A stretch of DNA of 64,000 nucleotides from CAG-103 sp963627135 (GCA_963627135.1 CAVFZY010000015.1:1-64000); one strand, 5' to 3'; shown: positions 23,135 to 33,038, counted from the stretch's first letter. Made by a program: numbers and translations. Notes: a model not told the origin generated them from the letters alone.

Positions 23135-24136
23135 ATGACCCATCTGCGCAAGCTCACAGCGGTGCTGCTGGCCGTCGTGCTGGTGCTCGCCCTCGCCGCC
23201 TGCGGTCAGCAGAGCGAGGACACCGCCGCGGTCGACAAGGACCTGGCCGTCAATGTCATCTCGCTCAACGGCACGACCGGTTTCGGTATGGCCAAGCTCA
23301 TTTCCGATAGCAAGGAAGGCACTGCCGCACTGAACTACAACTTCACCGTCGAGACCGACCCGAGCAACGCCACCGCCGCGCTTGTCAACGGCACGGCCGA
23401 TATCGCCGCCCTGCCGACGAACGCCGCCGCCGCACTCTACAACAAGACTGACGGCGCCGTGCAGGTGCTCGCGCTCAACACGCGCGGCGTGCTGTACGTT
23501 GTGACCGACAGCACGGAGCACATTACGTCCTTTGCCGACCTGCGCGGCAAAAACGTCTATGTCCCTGTGCAGAACCCGACGTTCATCTTCCAGTACCTGT
23601 GCGAGCATAACGGTATGACCGTCGGCACGGACATCACCATCGACAACACCTATGCCCAGCCGGCCGAGCTCAACACGGCGCTCGCCTCCGGCGAGGTGCA
23701 CATCGCCGTGCTGCCGGAGCCGATGGTCACCATCGCCTGCGCGGCCAATCCGGACCTCACCGTCGCGCTCGACCTGACCGCCGAGTGGGACAAGGTCGCC
23801 ACAGCCGGCAGCCTCGTGCAGGGCTGCGTCGTCGTGCGCAAAGCGTTTGCCGATGAGCACCCGAACGAGGTCAAGGCCTTCCTCAAGGAGTATCAGGCGT
23901 CCATCGAGTACCTGACGGCCGAGCCCGACCAGGCCGGCCAGATGATCGAGGATGCCGGTATCTTCGCCAAGGCCGCCGTGGCTGCCAAGGCCATCCCAAA
24001 CTGCAACGTCTGCTTCGTGTCCGGCGCGGACATGCAGGCGCCGCTGACGGAGTTTCTCACCGCGCTGAGCACCGTCGCCCCGCAGAGCATCGGCGGTGAG
24101 GTGCCGGCGGAGAGCTTCTACTGCATTCTGAAATGA
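23135..24136 (+). CDS. ABC transporter substrate-binding lipoprotein (NitT/TauT type)
   Basis: A 333-residue lipoprotein: basic start, hydrophobic signal and lipobox LALAAC (about residues 18-23), then a two-lobed periplasmic-binding-protein fold of the NMT1/SsuA-like class (VNGTADIAALPTNAAAALYN; LRGKNVYVP; LNTALASGEVHIAVLPEP). Such proteins capture sulfonates, nitrate, thiamine precursors, guanidine-like or other small molecules; the ligand here is unknown. The start is the ATG after AAAAGGAGAG. The stop overlaps the permease ATG (ATGA). It is the first gene of a three-gene importer behind an attenuator-like leader. Confidence 0.88.
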   Translation: MTHLRKLTAVLLAVVLVLALAACGQQSEDTAAVDKDLAVNVISLNGTTGFGMAKLISDSKEGTAALNYNFTVETDPSNATAALVNGTADIAALPTNAAAALYNKTDGAVQVLALNTRGVLYVVTDSTEHITSFADLRGKNVYVPVQNPTFIFQYLCEHNGMTVGTDITIDNTYAQPAELNTALASGEVHIAVLPEPMVTIACAANPDLTVALDLTAEWDKVATAGSLVQGCVVVRKAFADEHPNEVKAFLKEYQASIEYLTAEPDQAGQMIEDAGIFAKAAVAAKAIPNCNVCFVSGADMQAPLTEFLTALSTVAPQSIGGEVPAESFYCILK

Positions 24137-24879
24137 AGCGCTTTGCCCGCGGCGCGCTGACGCTTGCATTCTGGCTCGCGGTGTGGGCGGCGCTGGCGCT
24201 GTTCGTGCATCGGGAGCTGCTGCTGCCCGCGCCGTGGGCGGTCGTGCGCCGGCTCTGTGAGCTTGCCGCGACCGGGGTTTTCTGGCGCATCACGGCCGTG
24301 TCCATCGGCCGCGTGCTGCTTGGCGTGATGGGTGCGGTCGTGCTCGGCGTGGCGATGGCCGTCGCCTGCACGGCGTCGAGGACCGCAGATGCGCTGCTGC
24401 GCCCGCTCATGACGGTCGTCAAGTCCACGCCGGTGGCGTCGTTTGTGGTGCTCGCGCTCATCTGGATCGCGCGCGACTGGCTGCCGGTGTTCATCGCGCT
24501 GCTCATGGTGCTACCCGTCGTGTGGAGCAATGTCTGCACCGGCATCCGCTCGGCCGACCCCGCCCTGCTCGAGCTCGCGCGGGTGTACGGCTGGCCGCGC
24601 GGACGCGTCCTGCGGCGGATCTATGTGCCGAGCGTGCGGCCGCACTTTCTGGCCGCGCTGCGCGCGGGCCTCGGCTTCGGCTGGAAGGCCGGTATCGCCG
24701 CCGAGGTGCTCACCGTGCCGCACAGCGCCATCGGCCGCATGATCTATGAATCGAAGCTCTATCTGCAGACCACCGATCTCTTCGCCTGGACGCTGGCCGT
24801 CATCCTGCTCAGCGTCGGGCTCGAGCGGCTGGTGCTGCGCGCGCTCACCCCGCGCGGGAAAGGAGACGGTGGCGCATGA
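24133..24879 (+). CDS. ABC transporter permease (SsuC/TauC type)
   Basis: A 248-residue inner-membrane permease with about six helices and the BPD_transp_1 EAA-like loop (ELARVYGWPRGRVLRRIYVPSV, split here as ELARVYGWPRGR and IYVPS). It forms the membrane channel for the lipoprotein before it. Its ATG overlaps the preceding stop (ATGA), and its own stop overlaps the ATPase start the same way, so the three proteins are translationally coupled. Confidence 0.88.
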   Translation: MKRFARGALTLAFWLAVWAALALFVHRELLLPAPWAVVRRLCELAATGVFWRITAVSIGRVLLGVMGAVVLGVAMAVACTASRTADALLRPLMTVVKSTPVASFVVLALIWIARDWLPVFIALLMVLPVVWSNVCTGIRSADPALLELARVYGWPRGRVLRRIYVPSVRPHFLAALRAGLGFGWKAGIAAEVLTVPHSAIGRMIYESKLYLQTTDLFAWTLAVILLSVGLERLVLRALTPRGKGDGGA

Positions 24880-25472
24880 TCGAGATGCATGACCTCACCG
24901 TGACGTACGACGGCCGCACCGTCCTGCGGGATGTCAGCCTCACCGTGCCCGACGGCGCACACATCGCGCTCATGGGCCCATCCGGCTGCGGCAAGACGAC
25001 GCTGCTGCGCGTGCTCGCCGGACTGCAAACGCCGGACTCCGGCACCGTGCGCGTCGTGCCGGGGCGCATGGCCTGCGTTTTTCAGGAGCCGCGGCTGCTG
25101 CCGTGGCGCACGTCGGTGGAAAACGTCAACGCCGTGCTCTCCGACCGGGCGCAGACCATGCCGCAGGCGCTGGCGTGGCTGGAGCGGCTGGAGCTGGCCG
25201 ATGCGTGCGACCGGTACCCCGCGGCGCTCTCCGGCGGCATGCAGCAGCGCGTGGCCATCGCGCGCGCGCTCGCGTATGATGCGCCGGTGTTGCTGCTCGA
25301 CGAGCCGTTTCGCGGCCTGGACGCGGCGCTGTGCGCACGCGTCACCGCGCTGATCGCGGACGCGGCGAAAGACAAGACCCTCGTGCTCGCCACGCACGAC
25401 GCGGCCGACGCCGCCGCGCTCGGCTGCGCGGTGTATGCGTATGCCGGCGGTGCGTTCCGGCGCGACGGATGA
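24876..25472 (+). CDS. ABC transporter ATPase, C-terminally shortened
   Basis: A 198-residue NitT/TauT-type ATP-binding protein with Walker A GPSGCGKTT, Q-loop FQEPRLLPW, signature LSGGMQQRV, Walker B VLLLDEP and the H-loop LATHD. All catalytic motifs are intact. It ends only about 25 residues after the H-loop, while relatives are usually 240-260 residues. The final codons and the stop (GACGGATGA) lie within the conserved arm of a dispersed repeat (GCGACGGATGAGGTG), so insertion of that element appears to have cut off the C-terminus. Function may persist because the nucleotide-binding core is complete. Confidence 0.88.
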   Translation: MIEMHDLTVTYDGRTVLRDVSLTVPDGAHIALMGPSGCGKTTLLRVLAGLQTPDSGTVRVVPGRMACVFQEPRLLPWRTSVENVNAVLSDRAQTMPQALAWLERLELADACDRYPAALSGGMQQRVAIARALAYDAPVLLLDEPFRGLDAALCARVTALIADAAKDKTLVLATHDAADAAALGCAVYAYAGGAFRRDG

Positions 25473-25578
25473 GGTGGGCATTGGATACGCACTGCACTAC
25501 CGGAAGTGCCGGAGGAAACCGCGACCTTTCCACCTCATCCGGCGAGCAAAGCTCGCCACCTTCTCCTCAAGGAGAAGG
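25462..25578 (+). repeat. Dispersed MITE-like element, copy 1
   Basis: Bounded by inverted GGATGAGGTG and CACCTCATCC with a core of about 55 bases (..GGATACGC..ACCGG..GCGACC..), then the hairpins GGCGAGC/GCTCGCC and CCTTCTCC/GGAGAAGG. The same layout recurs at 29807-30052 and 59799-59953. It overlaps the 3' end of the ABC ATPase gene. Confidence 0.75.
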
Positions 25579-25645
25579 CTTGGGTGCGTGACGGCCGCCG
25601 GCGCGCCTTTCAGGCGCTACTCTCTGCAAAACAGACACGAAAAAC

Positions 25646-25686
25646 TCCGCCCCGCATCGAAACGATGCGGGGCGGAGTTTCTTCTA
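25646..25686. terminator. Bidirectional terminator
   Basis: AAACTCCGCCCCGCATCG pairs with CGATGCGGGGCGGAGTTT around AAA. T tracts occur on both exits. It lies between the ABC operon and the converging P-type ATPase gene. Confidence 0.85.
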
Positions 25687-25703
25687 CTTGTGCTATGCAG
25701 CCC

Positions 25704-28151
25704 TTACGCGGCCTTTGCGGTCTTGGCCGCGCGCCACGCCTCGAACTTGGCGCGCATACGGTCGTTCAGGCGGCAGAATGCCTTCATCACCGGCCACGAC
25801 AGCAGGCCGAACACGGTGAGGATGAGCGCGCTCTGCAGATTCAGCTTCTGCAGGCTGAAGAGCGTCGGGAAGCCGAAATACGCGATCACGAACAGCACGA
25901 CGAGCACGACGATCATCACCTTGCGGATGGTGTTGTACGGCTGGCACGTACGGTGCACCATCATGAGACCGACGATGCCCATGACACCGGTGCAGATCGT
26001 GATCATGGCCGTGTCGTTGAGCTGGAAGGCAATATAAAACAGCAGGATGCCCACGACCATCGCCAGGTCCGTCATCGCGGCTGGCAGCGCGCGGAAGAGC
26101 ACGTTGCGCAGGAATTTTCCCTTGACGAGGCTCTCGTTCGGCTCCATGGCGAGGATGAACGACGGGATACCGATGGTCACGGCGCTCACGAGCGTGAGCT
26201 GCGCGGGGCTGAACGGATATGGCAGCGTGGCAAAGAGTGTGAAAAATGCGAGGCAGAACGAGAAAATGTTCTTGACCAGATACAGCGACGCGCTGCGCTC
26301 GATGTTGTTGATGACGCGGCGCCCCTCCGCCACGACCGACGGCATGGAGGCAAAGTTGGAATCGAGCAGCACGATGTGCGACACCTGGCACGCCACGTCG
26401 CTGCCCGAGGCCATGGCGATGGAGCAGTCGGCCTCCTTGAGCGCGAGCACGTCGTTGACGCCGTCGCCCGTCATGGCTACGGTGTGGCCGTCGGCCTTGA
26501 GCGCCTGCACGAGGCTGCGCTTCTGCGCCGGGGTCACGCGGCCGAAGACCGTGTATCGGCCCGCCGCGTCGCGGATGGCTTCCTCGGTCGTGAGCGTGCG
26601 CGCGTCGACAAAGCGGTCGGCATTTTCGATGCCGGCGCGCTTGGCCACCTCGGACACCGTGCGCGCGTTGTCGCCGGAGATGACCTTCACGGCCACGCCC
26701 TGGCTGGCAAAGTAGCCGAACGTCTCCGGCGCCTCGGCACGGATCTTGTTCGAGAGCAGGATCAGCGCGATGGGCAGAAGGTCGGCATTCAGCGTCTCGT
26801 CCGAGAGCGCGCCGTCATACATGCCCAGCAGCAGCACGCGGCAGCCCTTGGCGGAGTAGCCCTCAATCTGCTCCTGATACGGGTTTTCCCGCCCGGCGAG
26901 CAGCACGTCCGGCGCGCCGAGCAGATACGTCTCCTCGGCGTGGAACGACACGCCGCCGTATTTCTTCGCCGACGAGAACGGCAGCGTCGCCGTCGCGTCC
27001 TGCATCTTTTCGCCCGTGAAGTAGCGCCGCAGCGCCGCCATGGTGTCGTTGTCGGCCTGCATGGCGTAGACGTAGTCGGACATGATCATGCGGATGTCCT
27101 CGAGCGTGAAGCGGTCGTCGCACAGGGGGCAGACGTCCTCGACGATCATCTTGTTTTCCGTCACGGTGCCGGTCTTGTCCACGCATAGCGTGTCCACGCG
27201 CGCGAGCGTCTCGATGCAGCCGAGCTCGTGCACGAGGGTCTTGCGCTGGGCCAGACGCACCACGCCGGCCACGAGCGCAAGGCTCGTGAGCAGATACAGC
27301 CCCTCGGGAATCATGCCGATGATGGAGCCGACCGTGCTCGTCACGGCGATGGGCACGGCACGGTCGAGCCACACGAACTCCTTAATGAACATCACCACAC
27401 CGAGCGGGATGACGAGGATGCCAATCCACTTGACGAGGTTTTGCAGCGAGCGCATCATCTCCGACTGCTGCGGCTTCTTGGCGCGCTTGGCCTCCTGCGT
27501 CAGGCGCGAGACATAGGAGTCCGCGCCGACGTCCGTCAGCTGTGCGCGGCATATGCCGCTGACGACGAAGCTGCCCGACAGGAGCTTGTCGCCGGGGTTT
27601 TTCTTGATCTCGTCCGATTCGCCCGTGATGAGCGCCTCGTTGACATAGCAGCTGTCGGCCGCGACGACGGCGTCGGCATAGATCTGGTTGCCGGCGGCGA
27701 AAACGACGATATCATCGCGCACGAGCTGCGCCGTGTCGACGGTCACGCGCCTGCCGTCGCGCACGGCGACGGCCTTTGGTGACGCGAGGATGTTGAGCTT
27801 GTCGAGCGTTTTCTTCGAGCGGATCTCCTGAATGATGCCGATGGCGGTGTTGACGATGATGACACCCATGAACGTCAGGTTCAGCCACTGCTGCACCGCG
27901 ATCACGCACAGCGCCAGCAGGAAAAACAGCATATTAAAATAGGTAAAGATATTGCTCAGGACGATTTGTTTGACGGTCTTGCCCGGCGGGTCGACGGGCG
28001 CGTTCGTCCACCCGGCGTCCGTGCGCTCACGCACCTGCGCGCTCGTCAGGCCCTGCTGCGGGTCGGGGTGCACGATGGGCACGTCCTGCCGCTCCGGCGT
28101 CTTGGACTCGGGCGCGCGCTTGTCTTTGATTTTTTCGATCAGATTGGCCAA
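25704..28151 (-). CDS. Cation-translocating P-type ATPase (CtpE-like)
   Basis: An 815-residue P-type ATPase of the P2/P3 kind rather than the heavy-metal kind: no CPC motif, but PEGL in helix M4 (IGMIPEGLYLLTS), TGES (ALITGESDE), the phosphorylation motif DKTGT in CVDKTGTVTENK and GDGVND in MTGDGVNDVLALK. About ten membrane helices are predicted. The closest style is CtpE-like bacterial Ca2+/cation pumps; the ion is not certain. The start is a TTG (28151) with GGAGG 7 bases upstream; the longer upstream frame runs over folD and is spurious. It is probably monocistronic. Confidence 0.88.
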   Translation of the reverse strand: MANLIEKIKDKRAPESKTPERQDVPIVHPDPQQGLTSAQVRERTDAGWTNAPVDPPGKTVKQIVLSNIFTYFNMLFFLLALCVIAVQQWLNLTFMGVIIVNTAIGIIQEIRSKKTLDKLNILASPKAVAVRDGRRVTVDTAQLVRDDIVVFAAGNQIYADAVVAADSCYVNEALITGESDEIKKNPGDKLLSGSFVVSGICRAQLTDVGADSYVSRLTQEAKRAKKPQQSEMMRSLQNLVKWIGILVIPLGVVMFIKEFVWLDRAVPIAVTSTVGSIIGMIPEGLYLLTSLALVAGVVRLAQRKTLVHELGCIETLARVDTLCVDKTGTVTENKMIVEDVCPLCDDRFTLEDIRMIMSDYVYAMQADNDTMAALRRYFTGEKMQDATATLPFSSAKKYGGVSFHAEETYLLGAPDVLLAGRENPYQEQIEGYSAKGCRVLLLGMYDGALSDETLNADLLPIALILLSNKIRAEAPETFGYFASQGVAVKVISGDNARTVSEVAKRAGIENADRFVDARTLTTEEAIRDAAGRYTVFGRVTPAQKRSLVQALKADGHTVAMTGDGVNDVLALKEADCSIAMASGSDVACQVSHIVLLDSNFASMPSVVAEGRRVINNIERSASLYLVKNIFSFCLAFFTLFATLPYPFSPAQLTLVSAVTIGIPSFILAMEPNESLVKGKFLRNVLFRALPAAMTDLAMVVGILLFYIAFQLNDTAMITICTGVMGIVGLMMVHRTCQPYNTIRKVMIVVLVVLFVIAYFGFPTLFSLQKLNLQSALILTVFGLLSWPVMKAFCRLNDRMRAKFEAWRAAKTAKAA

Positions 28152-28231
28152 AGGTCTGCCTCCAGAGTGAGAATACCCAATATTATAGCGTCTCGCGCGG
28201 CGGAAAGGAACAACAGTTTGTGAATATTTGC

Positions 28232-29068
28232 TTAAAAATAGTGCAAATTTTCGGCAGCCTGCACGGTGTGCCGCAGCAGCAGCGCGGTCGTTACGCTGCC
28301 GATGCCGCCGGGCACGGGCGTGCAGACGGCGATGGCCGCGGCCTCGGGCGCCATGTCGCCGCGCAGCGTGCCGTCTGGCAGCGCGGTCACGCCCGCGTCG
28401 AGCACGATCTGCCCAGGGTGCACGCAGTCGGGCGTGATGAGCCCCGGCACGCCCGCCGCGGCGAGGAGAATGTCCGCGTCCCGGCAGCGGGCGGCGAGGT
28501 CGGGCGTTTTCCGGTGGCAGAGCGTCACGGTCGCGTCCGCGCGCGTGAGCAGCAGCGCGGCCGGCCGGCCGATGACAAGGCTCCGGCCGACGACGGTCAC
28601 GCGCCTGCCCGCAGGGTCGATGCCGTGCGCGCGCAGCAGCTCCATGCACGCCTCAGCTGTGCAGGGGGCGAAGCCCGCCGCCCCGGTCACGAGCGCGCCG
28701 AGCGATAACGTTGTCATGCCGTCGACGTCCTTGCACGCATCGAGCGTGTCCAGAATTTCCTGCGCGCGCAGCGCCGCCGGCAGCGGCCGCAGCAGCAGCA
28801 CGCCGTGCACCGAGCCGTCCGCGCTCAGGGCGCGCAGGGTGTCGGTCAAGGTATCGGGCGCGCAGTCCGCCGGCAGGGGGACTGGGCGTACGGCGATGCC
28901 GCAGGTATCCGCCGTGCGCGCGATGCTGCGCAGATAGGCCCGGTCGTCTGGCTGCGCGCCCACGGACACGGCGGCGAGGCAGGGACGCACCTCGAGCAGC
29001 GCGGCGCGAGTGCGCACCTGTGCATAGATCGCCGCGGCCGCCTTCGTTCCGGTCAGGGTGTTCGCCAT
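28232..29068 (-). CDS. folD: FolD-family methylenetetrahydrofolate dehydrogenase, likely monofunctional
   Basis: A 278-residue FolD homologue with the NAD(P)-binding Rossmann domain (VVGRSLVIGRPAALLL) and C-terminal TPVPGGIG motif. In bifunctional FolD the motif YVxxK carries the cyclohydrolase lysine and LVQLPLP carries a key glutamine. Here these read YLRSI (I49 replaces Lys) and LLLRPLP (L93 replaces Gln), while the Asp-bearing KDVDG (113-117) is kept. Known monofunctional dehydrogenases such as yeast MTD1 also lack this Lys/Gln pair. The adjacent fchA gene, 3 bases upstream in the same operon, can supply the cyclohydrolase step. Dehydrogenase-only activity is therefore inferred. Confidence 0.88.
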   Translation of the reverse strand: MANTLTGTKAAAAIYAQVRTRAALLEVRPCLAAVSVGAQPDDRAYLRSIARTADTCGIAVRPVPLPADCAPDTLTDTLRALSADGSVHGVLLLRPLPAALRAQEILDTLDACKDVDGMTTLSLGALVTGAAGFAPCTAEACMELLRAHGIDPAGRRVTVVGRSLVIGRPAALLLTRADATVTLCHRKTPDLAARCRDADILLAAAGVPGLITPDCVHPGQIVLDAGVTALPDGTLRGDMAPEAAAIAVCTPVPGGIGSVTTALLLRHTVQAAENLHYF

Positions 29069-29071
29069 GGG

Positions 29072-29725
29072 TCAGCCCTCCCCGCGCAGCGCGGTCAGCA
29101 CCGCGTCCACGGTCTGCGCGCAGCACTGCACCACGGTCGTGCGCAGGTGCTCGGCGCGCGTTTCGGTCTCGGTGCGGTCGGCGGGCGCGAGCAGGCCGGT
29201 GTTGACAAAGACGTTCATGGCCGCAGCCTCCGCCGCCGCGCGGCACAGCGCTGCCGCACACCCAATATCCGAGCGCAGGATGGGGCTGATCGTCTCGCGT
29301 GCGGCGTCGAGCAGCAGCGCCACCTGCGCGCAGTGCTCCAGCATGCCCAGCGGGGCCTGACACGCCGTTTGTGCTGCGGCCGCGAGTTTGGCTGCGCGGT
29401 CAGGGTCGGTCCTGGGGATGGCATAGGCCTTCTGCAGCGGCAGGAAGCCTGCCGCGTCCGCATCGATGAGCGCGAGCAGCGCTGTGCGCTGCGTATCGAC
29501 CGCGGCTGCCATCGCCGTGAGCGCGCAGCGGCGGTCAGCATAGCGGGGGTTCGCGGCCGTCACGTTTGCGGCCATCGCGGCTAAGCTTGCCGCCAGTGCC
29601 CCCGTGAGCGCGGCCGCGCCCCCGCCGCCCGGTGCAGGCGACGCGGAGGCGAGCTGCGCGGTAAATTCGGAAAGGGTCCGGTCGGTCATAAGCGTCTGGT
29701 CGGTCATAAGCGTCTGGTCGGTCAT
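29072..29725 (-). CDS. fchA: Methenyltetrahydrofolate cyclohydrolase / cyclodeaminase family (FchA)
   Basis: A 217-residue helical protein of the FTCD cyclodeaminase/cyclohydrolase family: SASPAPGGGGAAALTGALAA near the N-terminus is its signature, followed by long helices and TSPI-like ..ARETISPILRSDIG. Stand-alone members interconvert methenyl- and formyl-THF (FchA) or deaminate formimino-THF. Pairing with a FolD that lacks cyclohydrolase residues favours the cyclohydrolase role. The start at 29725 follows AAGGAGG at 8 bases. The first 18 codons are three copies of a six-codon unit (MTDQTL, MTDQTL, MTDRTL), so three in-frame ATGs are available. Confidence 0.88.
   Translation of the reverse strand: MTDQTLMTDQTLMTDRTLSEFTAQLASASPAPGGGGAAALTGALAASLAAMAANVTAANPRYADRRCALTAMAAAVDTQRTALLALIDADAAGFLPLQKAYAIPRTDPDRAAKLAAAAQTACQAPLGMLEHCAQVALLLDAARETISPILRSDIGCAAALCRAAAEAAAMNVFVNTGLLAPADRTETETRAEHLRTTVVQCCAQTVDAVLTALRGEG
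29672..29725 (-). repeat. Triple 18-base tandem repeat at the fchA start
   Basis: Three head-to-tail 18-base units, each beginning ATGACCGAC, form the first 18 codons of fchA. The first two are identical; the third differs by two bases. Copy number could vary by slippage without changing frame. Confidence 0.85.
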
Positions 29726-29806
29726 ATGGAAAACCTCCTTGCGGGATGATTCGCTGCTGTGTCATGTGGAAAGCCCTCGCCCTGCGGGCGGGGCGGACTC
29801 AGCGCT

Positions 29807-30052
29807 GCCTTCTCCTTGCGGCGCAGCCTTCTCCTTGCCGAGAAGGTGCTGAGCGGAGCGAAGCGGATGAGGTGTTTCCTGACGTTACGCACCATGGTAA
29901 TTCCGTTTCTGCACCGCTCGACCAGTGCCGCGACAAATGGAGGCGGCAAGGTCGTGGATTCCTCCAGCGGCACCGGTCTTGCGGTGCGTATCCTACGACA
30001 CCTCATCCGTCGCGGCGTGCCCGCCGCGCCACCTTCCCCTCCAGGGGAAGGC
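29807..30052. repeat. Dispersed MITE-like element, copies 2 (compound)
   Basis: This stretch combines two repeat units. The left part has CCTTCTCC hairpins, GCGGATGAGG and a CCTGACGTTACGCACC motif also seen near 59630. The right part carries, in reverse orientation, the same core as 25462 and 59840 (its complement reads GGATGAGGTGTCGTAGGATA). It ends with CACCTCATCC, a GC-rich hairpin and CCTTCCCCTCCAGGGGAAGG. No gene lies in 29726-30157. Confidence 0.7.
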
Positions 30053-30157
30053 TTTAAATTACATTGTATTATACCGCGCGGCGAGGCGGTTGAAAAGTGG
30101 GCACGGGGGCTTTTTGCGCGTTTTTTGGGCATACTGACTCAAAAGGGAGGAATGACC

Positions 30158-30199
30158 ATGCAAGACGGTTTCCTGCGCGCGGCGGCGCTTTGCGCATGA
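30158..30199 (+). pseudogene. Thirteen-codon stub, possibly a former nadE start
   Basis: AGGGAGG precedes ATG and the frame MQDGFLRAAALCA then stop. NAD synthetases often begin M-x-DGF-x-[RK]-[VA]-A, so this may be the leftover 5' end of such a gene. The similarity is only about eight residues, so the call is weak. It could also be a short leader peptide. Confidence 0.25.
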
Positions 30200-30245
30200 T
30201 TTTCGCCTCTTTGTGCATATCACCGAAAGAAACACGTTTCCGGCG

Positions 30246-30326
30246 TGAATTTTATTCGAAAAAGGGGGGTTGACATTTTCGCGAAAAAGGTGAATAATAT
30301 GCACATCTTGTGAATGAATAATCATT
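30246..30326 (+). promoter_or_regulatory. argG promoter with possible ARG boxes
   Basis: TTGACA (30270-30275) is followed at 17 bases by AATAAT (30293-30298). TGAATTTTATTC (30246-30257) and TGAATGAATAATCA (30311-30324) resemble ArgR operator halves (TGAAT with AT-rich centre) on either side of the promoter. Arginine repression is inferred. Confidence 0.55.
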
Positions 30327-30336
30327 GGAGGCAACC

Positions 30337-31560
<1,224 letters not shown>

Positions 31561-31593
31561 GCGGTACAATAAGAATACAGAAATGATTTTATC

Positions 31594-31621
31594 CCCGCGC
31601 CGGGCCGCCTGGCGCGGGGAC
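31594..31621 (+). other. GC-rich hairpin between argG and argH
   Basis: CCCCGCGCC pairs with GGCGCGGGG around a 9-base loop. No T run follows, so it is more likely an mRNA-stability or pausing structure than a terminator. Confidence 0.55.
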
Positions 31622-31645
31622 AACTGACGAAGGGAGACCATCACC

Positions 31646-33022
31646 ATGACAAAAATGTGGGCGGGCCGCACGGCCGGCGTGACCGATCCGGTCGCGGACG
31701 ATTTTAACTCCTCCATCCACTTCGACAGCCGGATGTACCGCGAGGACATCACGGGCAGCATGGCGCACGCGGCAATGCTCGGCGCGCAGCACATCCTCCC
31801 GCAGGCGGACGCCAATGCCATCATCGACGCGCTGCAGGGCATTCTGGATGATCTCGACCACGGCACGCTGACGTTCGACCCCGCGTGCGAGGACATCCAT
31901 ATGTTCGTCGAGCAGGTGCTCACCGCGCGCATCGGCGACCTCGGCAAGAAGCTGCACACCGCCCGCTCGCGCAACGATCAGGTCGCGCTCGACCTGCGCA
32001 TGTACCTGCGCCATGAGACGGCGGATATCATCGCGCTGACGAAGGACGTACTTGCGGCACTGGTGGAGCAGGCCAAGGCGCACAAGGGTGACATTCTGCC
32101 CGGCTACACGCACCTGCAGCGTGCGCAGCCCATCACCTTCGGCCACCACCTGATGGCCTATGCCATGATGCTCCTGCGCGACATTGACCGCATGCAGGAT
32201 GCTGTCAAGCGCATGAACGTCTCGCCCATCGGCTGCTGCGCCCTCGCCGGAACGACGTATGACACCGACCGGTTCTTCGAGGCCAAACAGCTCGGCTTTG
32301 ACGACGTGGCGCGCAACAGTCTCGACGGCGTGTCCGACCGGGACTTCTGCGTCGAGCTGCTCGATGCCTACGCCATCGAGATGATGCACCTCTCGCGCCT
32401 GAGCGAGGAACTCGTGCTCTGGTCGAGCTGGGAGTTTCAGTTCGTGCAGCTCTCGGACAGCTACACGACCGGCTCGTCGATCATGCCGCAGAAGAAAAAC
32501 CCCGACATGGCCGAACTCGTGCGCGGCAAGACCGGCCGCGTCTACGGCGACCTCATCGCTATGCTCACGGCACTCAAGGGCCTGCCGCTGGCGTATAATA
32601 AGGATATGCAGGAGGACAAGGAGGCCGTGTTCGACGCGGTGGACACCGTGAAGATGTGCCTGCGCGTCATGGCGCCGATGCTCGCGACCATGACCGTGCG
32701 CGCCGACAAGATGCTCCACGCGGCGCAGACAGGCTTCCTGAATGCGACCGACCTCGCGGACTACCTCGTCACGAAGGGCCTGCCATTCCGCAGCGCGTAC
32801 AAGGTTTCCGGCCAGCTTGTGGCCTATTGCATCGCGCACAACACCGTGCTCGAGCAGCTGCCGCTCGAGACCTTCCGGACCTTCAGCGACCTCTTTGACG
32901 ACGGCGTGTATGACGCCATCGACCTCACCAACTGCGTCACGCGGCGCGTGTCATTCGGCGGCACGTCCGTGCCGAGCGTCGAGGCACAGATCGCCTGGGT
33001 CGAGCAGCAGCTCGGCGCATGA
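31646..33022 (+). CDS. argH: Argininosuccinate lyase
   Basis: A 458-residue argininosuccinate lyase of the fumarase/aspartase superfamily, releasing arginine and fumarate. It begins KMWAGR and contains HTARSRNDQVALDLRMYLR, GYTHLQRAQPITFGHH and the superfamily signature GSSIMPQKKNPDMAELVRG with its catalytic serine loop. Length is normal. The start follows GAAGGGAGACC at good spacing. It is probably co-transcribed with argG from the promoter at 30270 and ends at the hairpin at 33039. Confidence 0.97.
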   Translation: MTKMWAGRTAGVTDPVADDFNSSIHFDSRMYREDITGSMAHAAMLGAQHILPQADANAIIDALQGILDDLDHGTLTFDPACEDIHMFVEQVLTARIGDLGKKLHTARSRNDQVALDLRMYLRHETADIIALTKDVLAALVEQAKAHKGDILPGYTHLQRAQPITFGHHLMAYAMMLLRDIDRMQDAVKRMNVSPIGCCALAGTTYDTDRFFEAKQLGFDDVARNSLDGVSDRDFCVELLDAYAIEMMHLSRLSEELVLWSSWEFQFVQLSDSYTTGSSIMPQKKNPDMAELVRGKTGRVYGDLIAMLTALKGLPLAYNKDMQEDKEAVFDAVDTVKMCLRVMAPMLATMTVRADKMLHAAQTGFLNATDLADYLVTKGLPFRSAYKVSGQLVAYCIAHNTVLEQLPLETFRTFSDLFDDGVYDAIDLTNCVTRRVSFGGTSVPSVEAQIAWVEQQLGA

Positions 33023-33038
33023 GCACAGACTTTTTCGA

